The notes beneath the pieces are model-generated. The model worked only from the letters and a program-made list of their open reading frames with translations, ran no database searches and had not been told where the DNA came from. 64,000 bases of DNA, taken from NCBI GenBank assembly GCA_903916735.1, contig CAIWXX010000078.1, forward strand, positions 1-64,000, written 5' to 3'. Made by a program: the position numbers and the translations under genes. Of this stretch, positions 17,819 to 26,322 are shown one piece after another. Source of the DNA: an uncultured Acidobacteriota bacterium (lineage in GTDB: Bacteria > Acidobacteriota > CAIWXX01). Each line of letters starts with the position of its first letter. Positions within the stretch are counted from its first letter, which is position 1.

Positions 17819-18655
17819 ATGAATAAGACTTCAGAGACAGAAAGCAGTGCCCTCCAGGAAAAGGAGCAGCGGCTTGTCGAGAGTCTGCGAGCATTCGGGT
17901 CCGTCCTCGTCGCTTACAGCGGCGGAGTCGACAGCGCCTACCTCGCATACACCGCACATCGTGCGCTGGGTGATCGGATGCTGGCGGTCACCGCGGTCAG
18001 CCCATCACTCTCGGGTCATCAAAAACAAAAAGCCGAATCCTTTGCCCGGCAGTACGGCATTCCACACCTCTTCATTGAATCGCACGAATTCGAGAACGAG
18101 GCCTATCTGGCCAATACTCCAGATCGGTGCTACATCTGCAAAAGCGACCTCTTTGAACATCTCGGCAAAATCGCCGCCTCGCGCAGGCTCTCCTCCATCG
18201 TTCACGGCGTCAACCTGGACGATCTGAACGATTTCAGACCCGGGCACAAGGCTGCCGATGAACACAGTGTCAAAGGGCCGCTCCTCGACGCCGGCCTCTC
18301 GAAACTGGAAATCCGCAAATTGTCGGCCATGCACGATCTGACGACAAGTGAGGATCCGACGTCGCCCTGCCTCGCGTCGCGCATCCCCTATCTTGAAAGA
18401 ATCGATCTTGAAAAAATCCGGCAAATTGAAAAGGGCGAGGACCTATTGCGTGAATGCGGCTTCCCGGAGATGCGGCTCCGCCATCACGGCGACATGGCAC
18501 GGATCGAAGTTCCACTTCAGGATCTCCCGCACATTGTCGAATCGGAATGGCGCTCGAAGATTTGTTCCGGCATGCATGGACTCGGATTCAAGAGGGTAAC
18601 GGTCGACCTCGACGGCTTCCACTCCGGTTCGCTTTCCCTGGAGTTCAAGAAATGA
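17819..18655 (+). CDS. larE: ATP-dependent sacrificial sulfur transferase LarE
   Basis: A 278-residue N-type PP-loop protein. SGGVDSAYLAY (34-44) is the ATP loop, and SPCLASRIP carries Cys184 at the position of the sacrificial cysteine of LarE, whose sulfur goes to the nickel-pincer cofactor. A CYIC pair lies at 104-107. Related ExsB/GMP-synthase-like proteins lack the PCLASR segment, so LarE is the best call. No larA, larB or larC is in the window. It overlaps bshC by ATGA. Confidence 0.85.
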   Translation: MNKTSETESSALQEKEQRLVESLRAFGSVLVAYSGGVDSAYLAYTAHRALGDRMLAVTAVSPSLSGHQKQKAESFARQYGIPHLFIESHEFENEAYLANTPDRCYICKSDLFEHLGKIAASRRLSSIVHGVNLDDLNDFRPGHKAADEHSVKGPLLDAGLSKLEIRKLSAMHDLTTSEDPTSPCLASRIPYLERIDLEKIRQIEKGEDLLRECGFPEMRLRHHGDMARIEVPLQDLPHIVESEWRSKICSGMHGLGFKRVTVDLDGFHSGSLSLEFKK

Positions 18656-20238
18656 GGGCGATCGGGCATGTCGCATTCAGTTCTCTTCCGAGCTCCAACA
18701 GGATTTCAACCGATTACATCGAACATCCCGAACGGCTGAAAGGGCTTTACTCATGGGATTTTCGGAATGATGCCGACTGGAAGAAAGTGGCCGCCCTGCG
18801 GTCGATCCCTCACAGGCAGGATTTATCCCGGATCCTCCTGGAACAAAATCAATTATATGGGGCGTCTAAAGAAACGCTCGAAGCGGTGCGGCGCATTGAA
18901 AAAAATTCTACATTTGTAGTAACAACGGGCCAGCAACTCTCGATCTATGGCGGCTGCCTCTTCTATTTCTACAAAACAATCACCGCGATCAAACTCGCGC
19001 AAAAACTCTCAGCTCTTCTCGGTGTCGATGTCGTGCCGATTTTTTGGATGGAAGGCGAGGATCACGACCTGCCGGAAGTCGATCATTTGTATCTCCCGGG
19101 TGATGAATTGCCTCTCCATCGTCTTGGCGGGATCGCGCCGGGTCGGCAACCAATTTCGACGCGCGCGCTGCCTGCTGATATCGAGGCATTCCATTCAGAC
19201 ATCATCGCTCATCTGCCGCGCACGGATTTCATGGAACCGCTGGCACAGCAGCTCGGCTCGTTTTATCAACCGGGCAGGAATTGGGTCGAGGCCTTTGGCC
19301 GCCTGTGGTCATATCTTTTTCCAGGGCTTGTACTTCTCAACCCATCAGATCCCGGTATCAAAAAACTCGCTCGACCGATTTTTCAGCAGGAGGTGCAGCG
19401 CGGGGGTAAGATCATCGATGTCACTGCTGCACGGGATCGCGACCTGGAGAACATCGGCTATGACGTTCAGGTCCGGACCGGCTATCCGAATTTTTTCTGG
19501 ACTCGAGATGGCGAGCGACAGGCTGTGCGGCACAGTGAAGGGCGGTTTTTCCTCGCCGAGAACGACACCGAAATCACGGCCGATCTGGGAAAGCTCGACT
19601 GCTTTTCTCCCAAAGTTCTCCTGAGGCCAGTCGTGCAGGATTTTCTGCTGCCGAATCTGGCGACTATTACCGGCCCCGGGGAAATCGCCTATTTTGCGCA
19701 GGCCGAGGCGCTGTATGCGGCTCATGGAATCACTCCGTCAGTTGTCTATCCGCGAGCTGCCGCCACGATTCTTGAAAAAGCCGCCCTGAAGCTCTTTGCG
19801 GGATCTCCGCCGGTGACCCTGGATCTTTTGGCCAAGGGGCCTGCCGCTGTCTTCGATCGTCTACGGAAGGCTCATCCAGAGGAGGCTCTCTTCGCATCGG
19901 CGCTCGACGCCATTCATACACTGGAAACAGATCTTCACTCGATCGCCACCGAGGCTGATACGACACTCGTAGGCGCGATCGACACGGCGCGCGAGAAAAT
20001 CGTCTACCAGATCACCAACCTGAAAAATAAATTCAATCGGGCTCGCTATCAGCGTGATGAAGTACTCACACGCCGGATCGAATCCGCCTGCGCTCAATGT
20101 TTTCCTCTCGGGACCCCTCAGGAGCGAGTGATTGCCGGTATCTACTATCTTGCGAAGTATGGCTTGCCCTTTTTGGAAGAGCTCCATGGTGCGCTCGACA
20201 TAGGGGATTCGATGCATAAGGTTCTGGCAATTGATTGA
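18652..20238 (+). CDS. bshC: Putative cysteine ligase BshC (bacillithiol synthesis)
   Basis: A 528-residue BshC. Family marks include the early FSSLPSSN, TTGQQLSIYGGCLFYFYKTITAI, the FWMEGEDHDLPEVDH strand, LLRPVVQDFLLPN, ITGPGEIAYFAQ, and a long coiled coil near 410-470. BshC is thought to add cysteine to GlcN-malate in the last step of bacillithiol synthesis. The start at 18652 overlaps the larE stop. bshA follows after 226 bases, with its own promoter candidate. bshB is not in the window. Confidence 0.93.
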   Translation: MRAIGHVAFSSLPSSNRISTDYIEHPERLKGLYSWDFRNDADWKKVAALRSIPHRQDLSRILLEQNQLYGASKETLEAVRRIEKNSTFVVTTGQQLSIYGGCLFYFYKTITAIKLAQKLSALLGVDVVPIFWMEGEDHDLPEVDHLYLPGDELPLHRLGGIAPGRQPISTRALPADIEAFHSDIIAHLPRTDFMEPLAQQLGSFYQPGRNWVEAFGRLWSYLFPGLVLLNPSDPGIKKLARPIFQQEVQRGGKIIDVTAARDRDLENIGYDVQVRTGYPNFFWTRDGERQAVRHSEGRFFLAENDTEITADLGKLDCFSPKVLLRPVVQDFLLPNLATITGPGEIAYFAQAEALYAAHGITPSVVYPRAAATILEKAALKLFAGSPPVTLDLLAKGPAAVFDRLRKAHPEEALFASALDAIHTLETDLHSIATEADTTLVGAIDTAREKIVYQITNLKNKFNRARYQRDEVLTRRIESACAQCFPLGTPQERVIAGIYYLAKYGLPFLEELHGALDIGDSMHKVLAID

Positions 20239-20271
20239 ATGCTCGCTGACGTCGATGGGACAAAATTCTTA

Positions 20272-20299
20272 TTGGAATCATTGCCGGCAACATTATAAA
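20272..20299 (+). promoter_or_regulatory. Promoter candidate before bshA
   Basis: TTGGAA (20272-20277), 16 bases, TATAAA (20294-20299). It leaves a leader of about 160 bases before bshA in which I see no clear regulatory structure or convincing gene. Confidence 0.45.
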
Positions 20300-20464
20300 A
20301 TTCTATATATGAAACCGGGGTTTGGTTATGAACGTTGAAATGACGACCCGATACACACAACGGATTCCGATTGGCGGAAAGAGAAATCGCTCAGGTGAAA
20401 GGTTCGCTGATTCTTTGGTCATTATTAAATTGAGTGCGCCATGCGTTGCGCGTCCGACTGAAAT

Positions 20465-21589
20465 ATGCCGCTAAGAATCGGCATCACGTGCTACCCGACT
20501 TACGGGGGGAGCGGCATCGTCGCGACCGAACTCGGGAAGGAACTTGCCGAGCGCGGGCACAGAGTCCATTTCATCACATATGCCCTCCCGCAAAGGCTGA
20601 CACGGTTCCATCCTCGCCTCTTCTATCACGAAGTCGAAATCATGAGTTATCCGCTCTTCGAACATCCTCCATACGTGCTGGCGCTCGCATCGAGGATGGC
20701 AGAAGTCGCCAAGTACGAGAAGCTGGATCTGTTGCACGTGCATTATGCAATTCCGCATGCCGCCGCTGCGTACCTCGCCAAGAAGATCAACGGCGACAAT
20801 CTCCGTGTCATCACAACATTGCACGGAACGGATATCACTCTTGTCGGCCTCGATCACACATTTCTGCCAGTGACTCGGTTTTCGATCGAGCAGAGCGATG
20901 GTGTGACGGCGGTTTCGCGATTCCTGAAGCGGGTGACGCTCAAGGAATTTGCACCGAACACCGATATTCGCGTCATCCCGAATTTTATCAACACACAAGT
21001 GTGGCGCCGAATCAGTATCGATGGATGCCGCGGCAAATTGGCTCATCGTGGCGACAAAGTTCTCATCCACGTGTCCAACTTCCGTCCTGTCAAGCGGATC
21101 GCAGATGTCATTATGATCTTCAAGGCGGTCTCAAGAAAAATCCCGAGCACTCTGCTGCTGGTCGGGGATGGACCTGAGCGGAGTCGTATTGAAGAGCTCG
21201 TGCGCAAGGAACGGTTGAGCGAAAAAGTGCAATTCCTTGGGAAACAGGAATCGGTTGTCGAGTTGCTTTCGTGCGCCGATTTGCTGCTTCTGCCGTCGCA
21301 AACTGAAAGCTTTGGCTTGGCCGCGCTTGAAGCCATGAGCTGCGGCGTGCCCGTGATTGCATCGAAGACGGGCGGGTTGCCTGAAGTCGTCACGCACGGC
21401 AAGACGGGTTATCTGCACTCGGTGGGCAATGTCGAAGCAATGGCCGAATCAGCGATCTCGATCCTCAAGAGCGATCGGCTCTGGGCGAGGATGAGCGCGG
21501 CGTGCAGGAAGTTCGCCGTCGATGTGTATTCCACAGAACGCATCGTGCCAAAATATGAGAAATACTACGCCGAGATCATGAACCGCTGA
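20465..21589 (+). CDS. bshA: N-acetyl-alpha-D-glucosaminyl L-malate synthase BshA
   Basis: A 374-residue GT4 glycosyltransferase that joins GlcNAc to malate, the first step of bacillithiol synthesis. The start PLRIGITCYPTYGGSGIVATELG is nearly diagnostic for BshA. HVHYAIPHAAAAYLA, TLHGTDITLVG and the C-terminal ESFGLAALEAMSCGVPVIAS donor site follow. Association with bshC supports the call over a generic glycosyltransferase. Full length. Confidence 0.94.
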   Translation: MPLRIGITCYPTYGGSGIVATELGKELAERGHRVHFITYALPQRLTRFHPRLFYHEVEIMSYPLFEHPPYVLALASRMAEVAKYEKLDLLHVHYAIPHAAAAYLAKKINGDNLRVITTLHGTDITLVGLDHTFLPVTRFSIEQSDGVTAVSRFLKRVTLKEFAPNTDIRVIPNFINTQVWRRISIDGCRGKLAHRGDKVLIHVSNFRPVKRIADVIMIFKAVSRKIPSTLLLVGDGPERSRIEELVRKERLSEKVQFLGKQESVVELLSCADLLLLPSQTESFGLAALEAMSCGVPVIASKTGGLPEVVTHGKTGYLHSVGNVEAMAESAISILKSDRLWARMSAACRKFAVDVYSTERIVPKYEKYYAEIMNR

Positions 21590-21671
21590 TTGACAGGGCT
21601 CAGGGCCGGCCAAGCTTCCATCTGCCGCAGACATCAACAGCTTTTCCGCGAGCCCTCCTTCCACGCAGCAT

Positions 21672-21701
21672 TTGAAGCAATGGCGCACATTCTGATATAA
21701 A
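21672..21701 (+). promoter_or_regulatory. Promoter of the histidine phosphatase-argS pair
   Basis: TTGAAG (21672-21677), 18 bases, TATAAA (21696-21701). The leader of about 28 bases carries AGGGAAGA before the ATG at 21736. Confidence 0.6.
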
Positions 21702-21735
21702 TGCAAGTTTGACCCTGAACCAGGGAAGATGAAGT

Positions 21736-22380
21736 ATGATCTTATATTTGATTCGCCATGGAGAAACAACCTGGAACTCACAGAATCTTGTCCAGGGGTG
21801 GTCCGAATCGGATCTGAATGAGGTTGGACGGCGACAGGCAGAATTAGTCGCACAGCGGCTGATTGCATCTGACCATCAGCCGACGGCCATTTATTCGTCT
21901 CCACTCCATCGAGCGACGCAGACGGCTCAACCAACAGCGGCGGCCCTAAATCTCCAGCCCGCCTATGAAGATGATCTTCGTGAAATGAGATGCGGGTTAT
22001 GGGAGGGGCTCAATTTCGATGATCTCAAAGCCACCCGGCGCGAGGAGTATCTGACATGGGCGAATTCTCCGGATAGTCCAATTCCCGGTGGCGGCGAGAG
22101 CATTCGGAACCTCTACGACCGCGCCTCCACTGCTCTTCGGCGAATTCTCGATGTTCACAATGACGAGGATAGTCTCGCAATATTTACTCATGGTGGTGTC
22201 ACACGGATTCTCCTGGCGTACCTCCTTGGTATCGATCTGCAGATCGCGCGGCGCTGCTACCAGGACAACGCCACGATCAATCTATTTGTCCACCGCGCCA
22301 ACATGTTTTTCCTCAATCGCTGGAACGACACATCCCATCTCATGACCGGTTCCAACGGCCGGGCTCTGACACAAATATGA
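21736..22380 (+). CDS. Histidine phosphatase family protein (phosphoglycerate mutase-like)
   Basis: A 214-residue acid-phosphatase-fold enzyme. LIRHGETTWN holds catalytic His8, SSPLHRATQTA gives Arg59, LWEG gives Glu90, and FTHGGVTR gives the second His152. Members include cofactor-dependent phosphoglycerate mutase, alpha-ribazole phosphatase and broad phosphatases. The size and GLWEG suit a CobC/PhoE-like phosphatase, but the substrate is not fixed. It overlaps argS by four bases. Confidence 0.88.
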   Translation: MILYLIRHGETTWNSQNLVQGWSESDLNEVGRRQAELVAQRLIASDHQPTAIYSSPLHRATQTAQPTAAALNLQPAYEDDLREMRCGLWEGLNFDDLKATRREEYLTWANSPDSPIPGGGESIRNLYDRASTALRRILDVHNDEDSLAIFTHGGVTRILLAYLLGIDLQIARRCYQDNATINLFVHRANMFFLNRWNDTSHLMTGSNGRALTQI

Positions 22381-24296
22381 TTGATTATTTGAAAACCCTC
22401 CGACAGGAAGTTATCAATCGGATCCCGGCCTTCGGCGAAATCACATTCTCTTTTGAATATCCGCCCAATCCGGCCTTCGGTGATCTTTCGATTGCGGCAT
22501 GCTTCGACATGGCGAAGAGACAGAAGAGAAAGCCGCGTGAAGTCGCCCTCGAAATGGCGGCATTGCTTCAGGGACTGCCCATGGTTCGCAAAGTCGACAT
22601 TGCCGGCGGGGGATACATCAATTTCCATCTCGACCGGCCCGCCTTCCTTCGCTACCTCCTCACTCATGAGAAATCCATCGCCAGACAGGCAGACGAAAAG
22701 ATCATTGTCGAGCATACGAATATCAATCCCAACAAAGCGGCCCACGTCGGCCATCTGCGCAATGCTGTTCTCGGCGACACCCTTGTCCGACTCCTGCGCC
22801 ATCAGGGATACGAAGTCGAAGCCCAGAATTACATTGATGATACCGGTGTACAGGTCGCCGATGTCGTCTGTGCTTTTCAGCAGATCAGAAAGATGACGAT
22901 CGAGGAAGTCAAGGCGATTCCCGATCCCTTCGACTATTACTGCTGGGACCTCTATGCCGACTTTTCGGGGCGGCTCGCAGCCGACAGCGCGCTGCAGGCT
23001 CTCCGCGAACAAACCCTGCAGCTCATCGAACATGGCGGCAATCCGACCTCGGAACTGGCGCATCTCATCGCTACACGCATCGTCACGGCCCATCTGGCGA
23101 CGATGCGGCGCCTCGGCGTTCGCTACAACTTGCTCGCCTGGGAAGGCGACATTCTGCACCGACGATTCTGGACCACGCTCTTTTCACTTTTGAAAGAAAA
23201 AAACGCCATCCAGTTGGCCACAGAAGGGAAAAACGCCGGGTGCTGGATCATGGAATTGCCGGATCTGCCGGAAGCCGAAAAGGTCATCGTCCGGAGCAGC
23301 GGAGTCGTGACCTATGTCGGCAAGGACATTGCTTACCAGATGTGGAAGTTCGGCCTGCTGGGGTTGGACTTTCACTACGCCCCGTGGGGCCATGATGACG
23401 AAGGGCGCATCATCTGGACTACGGCTCGCGAACCCCACGATGATCATCCTCCCTTCGGGCGCGCCTCACGCGTTTATAACGTTATCGATGTGCGGCAGAG
23501 CTATCTTCAAAAGGTCGTCTCCAAAGGCCTGCTGGCACTCGGATTCACAAGTGCCTGCGAGAACTCGATCCACTTCTCTTATGAAATGGTGGCGCTGACT
23601 CAACAGTGCGCACGCGAACTTGGATATGATCTGTCTCACGAGGATGAAGGCCGGCCTTTTGTGGAAGTCTCGGGGCGAAAGGGGCTCGGAGTCAAAGCCG
23701 ATGATCTCCTGAATGCCCTCGAACGTCAGGCCCATTCTGAAGTCGCCGGCCGCAATCCACAGTTCGATGAATCAGTCCTGCGCGACATCGCCCGATCTGT
23801 CGCCGGTGGAGCTCTCCGCTATTTCATGCTGAAGTTCGGTCGATCCAAAGTGCTGGCTTTTGATTTCCGGGAAGCCCTGAACTTCGATGGCGAAACCGGC
23901 CCCTACCTCCAATACTCGGCTGTTCGTGCACGCAATATTTTTTCGAAGCTCAGGGAGCGCGAAGGGGTCGATGCATCCGTTATCAGCGAAATAATCCAGG
24001 ATGCCGGGAGCTACGAGTACCTCAACGAAGCGACCGACATCTGGGAGCTCATTCTCACGGCCGCGAAGGTTGACGAAATCGCCGCGCTCTCGATCGTATC
24101 ACTCGAGCTCTCCCTGTTCGCTAAACATTCCTATACATTGGCGCAAAAATTCAACGCTTTCTATCACAAACATGCAATACTTCACGAAACGGATCAAAGT
24201 AAAAAACGGTTACGACTCCTGGCAGCCCACTATCTTTCATCAACCATGCAAACCGCCCTCAATCTGATGGGGATCGAATTGCCGACGCGTATGTAA
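22377..24296 (+). CDS. argS: Arginine--tRNA ligase
   Basis: A 639-residue class I ArgRS. The N-terminal Add-1 domain is followed by VEHTNINPNKAAHVGHLRN with the HVGH signature at 123-126, a long catalytic domain containing GPYLQYSAVRARNI, and the DALR anticodon-binding domain at the C-terminus (ending ALNLMGIELPTRM, the usual family end). It is complete and coupled to the upstream phosphatase gene. No second argS is seen. Confidence 0.96.
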   Translation: MIDYLKTLRQEVINRIPAFGEITFSFEYPPNPAFGDLSIAACFDMAKRQKRKPREVALEMAALLQGLPMVRKVDIAGGGYINFHLDRPAFLRYLLTHEKSIARQADEKIIVEHTNINPNKAAHVGHLRNAVLGDTLVRLLRHQGYEVEAQNYIDDTGVQVADVVCAFQQIRKMTIEEVKAIPDPFDYYCWDLYADFSGRLAADSALQALREQTLQLIEHGGNPTSELAHLIATRIVTAHLATMRRLGVRYNLLAWEGDILHRRFWTTLFSLLKEKNAIQLATEGKNAGCWIMELPDLPEAEKVIVRSSGVVTYVGKDIAYQMWKFGLLGLDFHYAPWGHDDEGRIIWTTAREPHDDHPPFGRASRVYNVIDVRQSYLQKVVSKGLLALGFTSACENSIHFSYEMVALTQQCARELGYDLSHEDEGRPFVEVSGRKGLGVKADDLLNALERQAHSEVAGRNPQFDESVLRDIARSVAGGALRYFMLKFGRSKVLAFDFREALNFDGETGPYLQYSAVRARNIFSKLREREGVDASVISEIIQDAGSYEYLNEATDIWELILTAAKVDEIAALSIVSLELSLFAKHSYTLAQKFNAFYHKHAILHETDQSKKRLRLLAAHYLSSTMQTALNLMGIELPTRM

Positions 24297-24589
24297 CATA
24301 GAAACTCAATCATCAGAAAAGGATGGCAATTGTGATTTCACGAAGAGTGTGCACCTTTGGAATGCGTCAATTCACAGAAATGGCGCATTTTGTGCAACCC
24401 AGCCTTGTTGGGCTGCGTTAATAGAAAGTGGGGAAGATTTTATTGAAGCAGTACAAAAAAATTCGGCATGGGGGAGAGTCCTTCTGCCATGCACAAATGG
24501 GGAATCCTGCGAAGGGCGCGGGGACTGGTTGAGATCCCGGCCCGGCTTTTTCCCCATTGACACGGATAGCAATGTGAACGGGAGGAAAT
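24297..24589 (+). other. Structured non-coding leader before the Gld-type ABC operon
   Basis: These 293 bases hold several inverted repeats: CAGCC/GGCTG near 24400-24416, GCATGG/CCATGC near 24467-24493, and GGGA/TCCC followed by CCGGCCCGG and CTTTTT near 24522-24551. The last resembles a terminator about 40 bases before the gene. I could not match it to a riboswitch I know (not glycine or c-di-GMP by conserved cores). No coding sequence is convincing. Confidence 0.4.
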
Positions 24590-25543
24590 ATGATCGAGGT
24601 TGAAAACCTTGGCAAGAAGTACGGCAATAATTTTGCCGTACGAAATCTGAATTTTTCGGTCAAAAAGGGGGAAATCCTGGGATTCCTCGGCCCCAACGGA
24701 GCCGGCAAGACGACAACGATGAGGATTCTAACCTGCTATCTGCCGGCAACGGAAGGATCCGCGCGCGTCGCCGGCTTCGATGTCTTCAAGGAAGGCTTGC
24801 AGGTTCGCAAGAGAATCGGCTATCTCCCTGAGAACTCGCCTCTTTACCGCGAGATGTCCGTCACCTCTTTTCTTGATTTCATCACGCGGATCAAGGGTGT
24901 TCCGCGCCGCAAACGCAAAGATCGCATCGCCTCTGTCCTCGACCGGTGCAAGATCGACGAAGTAAAAAACCGCCTCATCCAGCACCTATCAAAGGGCTAT
25001 CGGCAGCGGGTCGGCCTCGCCGCCGCTCTCATCCATGACCCCGAAGTTCTTATTCTGGATGAGCCGACGATCGGTCTTGATCCAAAGCAGATCATCGAGA
25101 TTCGCGAGTTGATCAAATCGCTCGCCGGCGATCACACGGTGATCCTGTCGACGCATATCCTGCCCGAGGTCACGCAGACGTGCCAGAGAGTCGTCATCAT
25201 CAACGAAGGCAAAGTCGTGGCCGAGGACACTTTTGAAAAATTGCAGGAGAGACTGCGCAAGGCCGAACGCCTAAGCGTGCGCGTCAAGCGTGATTCTTCA
25301 ATCGTTCCGCAGAAGCTCGCGTCGATTGGAGGTGTAGTTTCTGTTGCCCCCATCGACGCCGCGCCCGGCGGCTATATCGTCGAATCAACTCTGGGCGCAG
25401 ACGTCCGCGAGGAAGTCGCGCGGATCGTCGCCCAGGAAAATTGGGGGCTCCTCGAAATGAAGCCGATGGTCATGAGTCTGGAAGACGTCTTCCTCAAGCT
25501 GACAACCGAGGAAGAGGGAATTCCGTCGAACCAGGAGTCGTAA
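24590..25543 (+). CDS. ABC transporter ATP-binding protein, Gld/ABC-2 type
   Basis: A 317-residue ATPase of the CcmA/GldA class. Walker A GPNGAGKT spans 34-42, the signature LSKGYRQR is near 133-140, Walker B LILDEPT near 154-160, and ILSTHILPEV is the switch region. A C-terminal extension of about 90 residues follows the ABC core. A textbook GGAGGAAAT precedes the ATG. It is the first of four genes; the permease, GldG and DUF4340 genes follow within a few bases and likely form one exporter. Confidence 0.92.
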   Translation: MIEVENLGKKYGNNFAVRNLNFSVKKGEILGFLGPNGAGKTTTMRILTCYLPATEGSARVAGFDVFKEGLQVRKRIGYLPENSPLYREMSVTSFLDFITRIKGVPRRKRKDRIASVLDRCKIDEVKNRLIQHLSKGYRQRVGLAAALIHDPEVLILDEPTIGLDPKQIIEIRELIKSLAGDHTVILSTHILPEVTQTCQRVVIINEGKVVAEDTFEKLQERLRKAERLSVRVKRDSSIVPQKLASIGGVVSVAPIDAAPGGYIVESTLGADVREEVARIVAQENWGLLEMKPMVMSLEDVFLKLTTEEEGIPSNQES

Positions 25544-25548
25544 AAGAA

Positions 25549-26316
25549 ATGAGAAATATCTGGGCTATTCTGCTTCGGGAGCTGAAGGTCTATTTCGCCT
25601 CCCCGATTGCCTATGTCTTTACCGCGGTCTTTCTCATCGTCTCGGGATTTTTCTTCTGGAGCATCCTGCAGATGTTCAATACATGGTGTATGCAGGCTAT
25701 GCAGTATCCGCAATACGCAGGCCAACTGAACATCAACGAGATGGTGATACGGCCGCTTCTCCAAAACATGAGCGTTGTGTTTTTGATGATCATCCCCTTC
25801 CTGACGATGCGGTTGTTTTCGGATGAGCGGAGAACCGGTACCGATGAGTTGCTCCTGACATCGCCGATCACGATGAACCAAATCATCCTTGGAAAATTTT
25901 TCGGAGCGTTATCGGTTGTCGTGGTGATGCTTCTCCTGACAGGGCTCTATCCTCTGTTTGCATTCCAATACTCGAGCCCCGAATTGGGGCCGGTAATGAG
26001 TGGCTACCTGGGGCTTGTTCTGCTGGCAGCGTGCTTCATCCCAATCGGTCTTCTCTGCTCGGCGCTCACCGAAAACCAGATTGTCGCGGCCGTTCTCACG
26101 TTCGGCTGCCTGCTACTGCTCTGGGTGATCGGCTGGTCGGCCGAATCGGCCGGTTATATGACTCGAGAGATCATCCGGTATCTCTCGCTGACCGACCATC
26201 TGGAGGACCTGGCCAAGGGTGTCATCGACACAAAGGATATCGTTTTCTATCTGAGTTTTTCGGCCATGGGACTATTCCTGACGAAAATGGCGCTCGAAAG
26301 CCGGAGGTGGAGGTAA
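25549..26316 (+). CDS. ABC-2 type permease (GldF-like)
   Basis: A 255-residue membrane protein with six predicted helices. The N-terminus IWAILLRELKVYFASPIAYVF and the MRLFSDERRTGTDELLLTSP loop are typical of ABC-2 permeases of the GldF kind. The start at 25549 is five bases after the ATPase stop; a longer frame would run back into that gene. The ATPase, this permease and GldG form the core of Gld-type ABC systems. In Bacteroidetes they are needed for gliding, but in many other phyla the role is unknown. Confidence 0.9.
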   Translation: MRNIWAILLRELKVYFASPIAYVFTAVFLIVSGFFFWSILQMFNTWCMQAMQYPQYAGQLNINEMVIRPLLQNMSVVFLMIIPFLTMRLFSDERRTGTDELLLTSPITMNQIILGKFFGALSVVVVMLLLTGLYPLFAFQYSSPELGPVMSGYLGLVLLAACFIPIGLLCSALTENQIVAAVLTFGCLLLLWVIGWSAESAGYMTREIIRYLSLTDHLEDLAKGVIDTKDIVFYLSFSAMGLFLTKMALESRRWR

Positions 26317-26322
26317 ATCGCT

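Noticed and set aside
17819-18655. Calling the PP-loop protein QueC/ExsB because queF is in the window
   Set aside because: The PCLASRIP cysteine motif and overall layout fit LarE, and queF is 35 kb away.
20326-20475. Small open frame upstream of bshA starting MNVEMTTRYTQ
   Set aside because: It overlaps the bshA start out of frame, has no ribosome site, and its composition is not convincing.
24400-24551. Glycine or c-di-GMP riboswitch before the Gld-type operon
   Set aside because: GGGGGAGAG is suggestive, but the conserved cores of those classes are missing.
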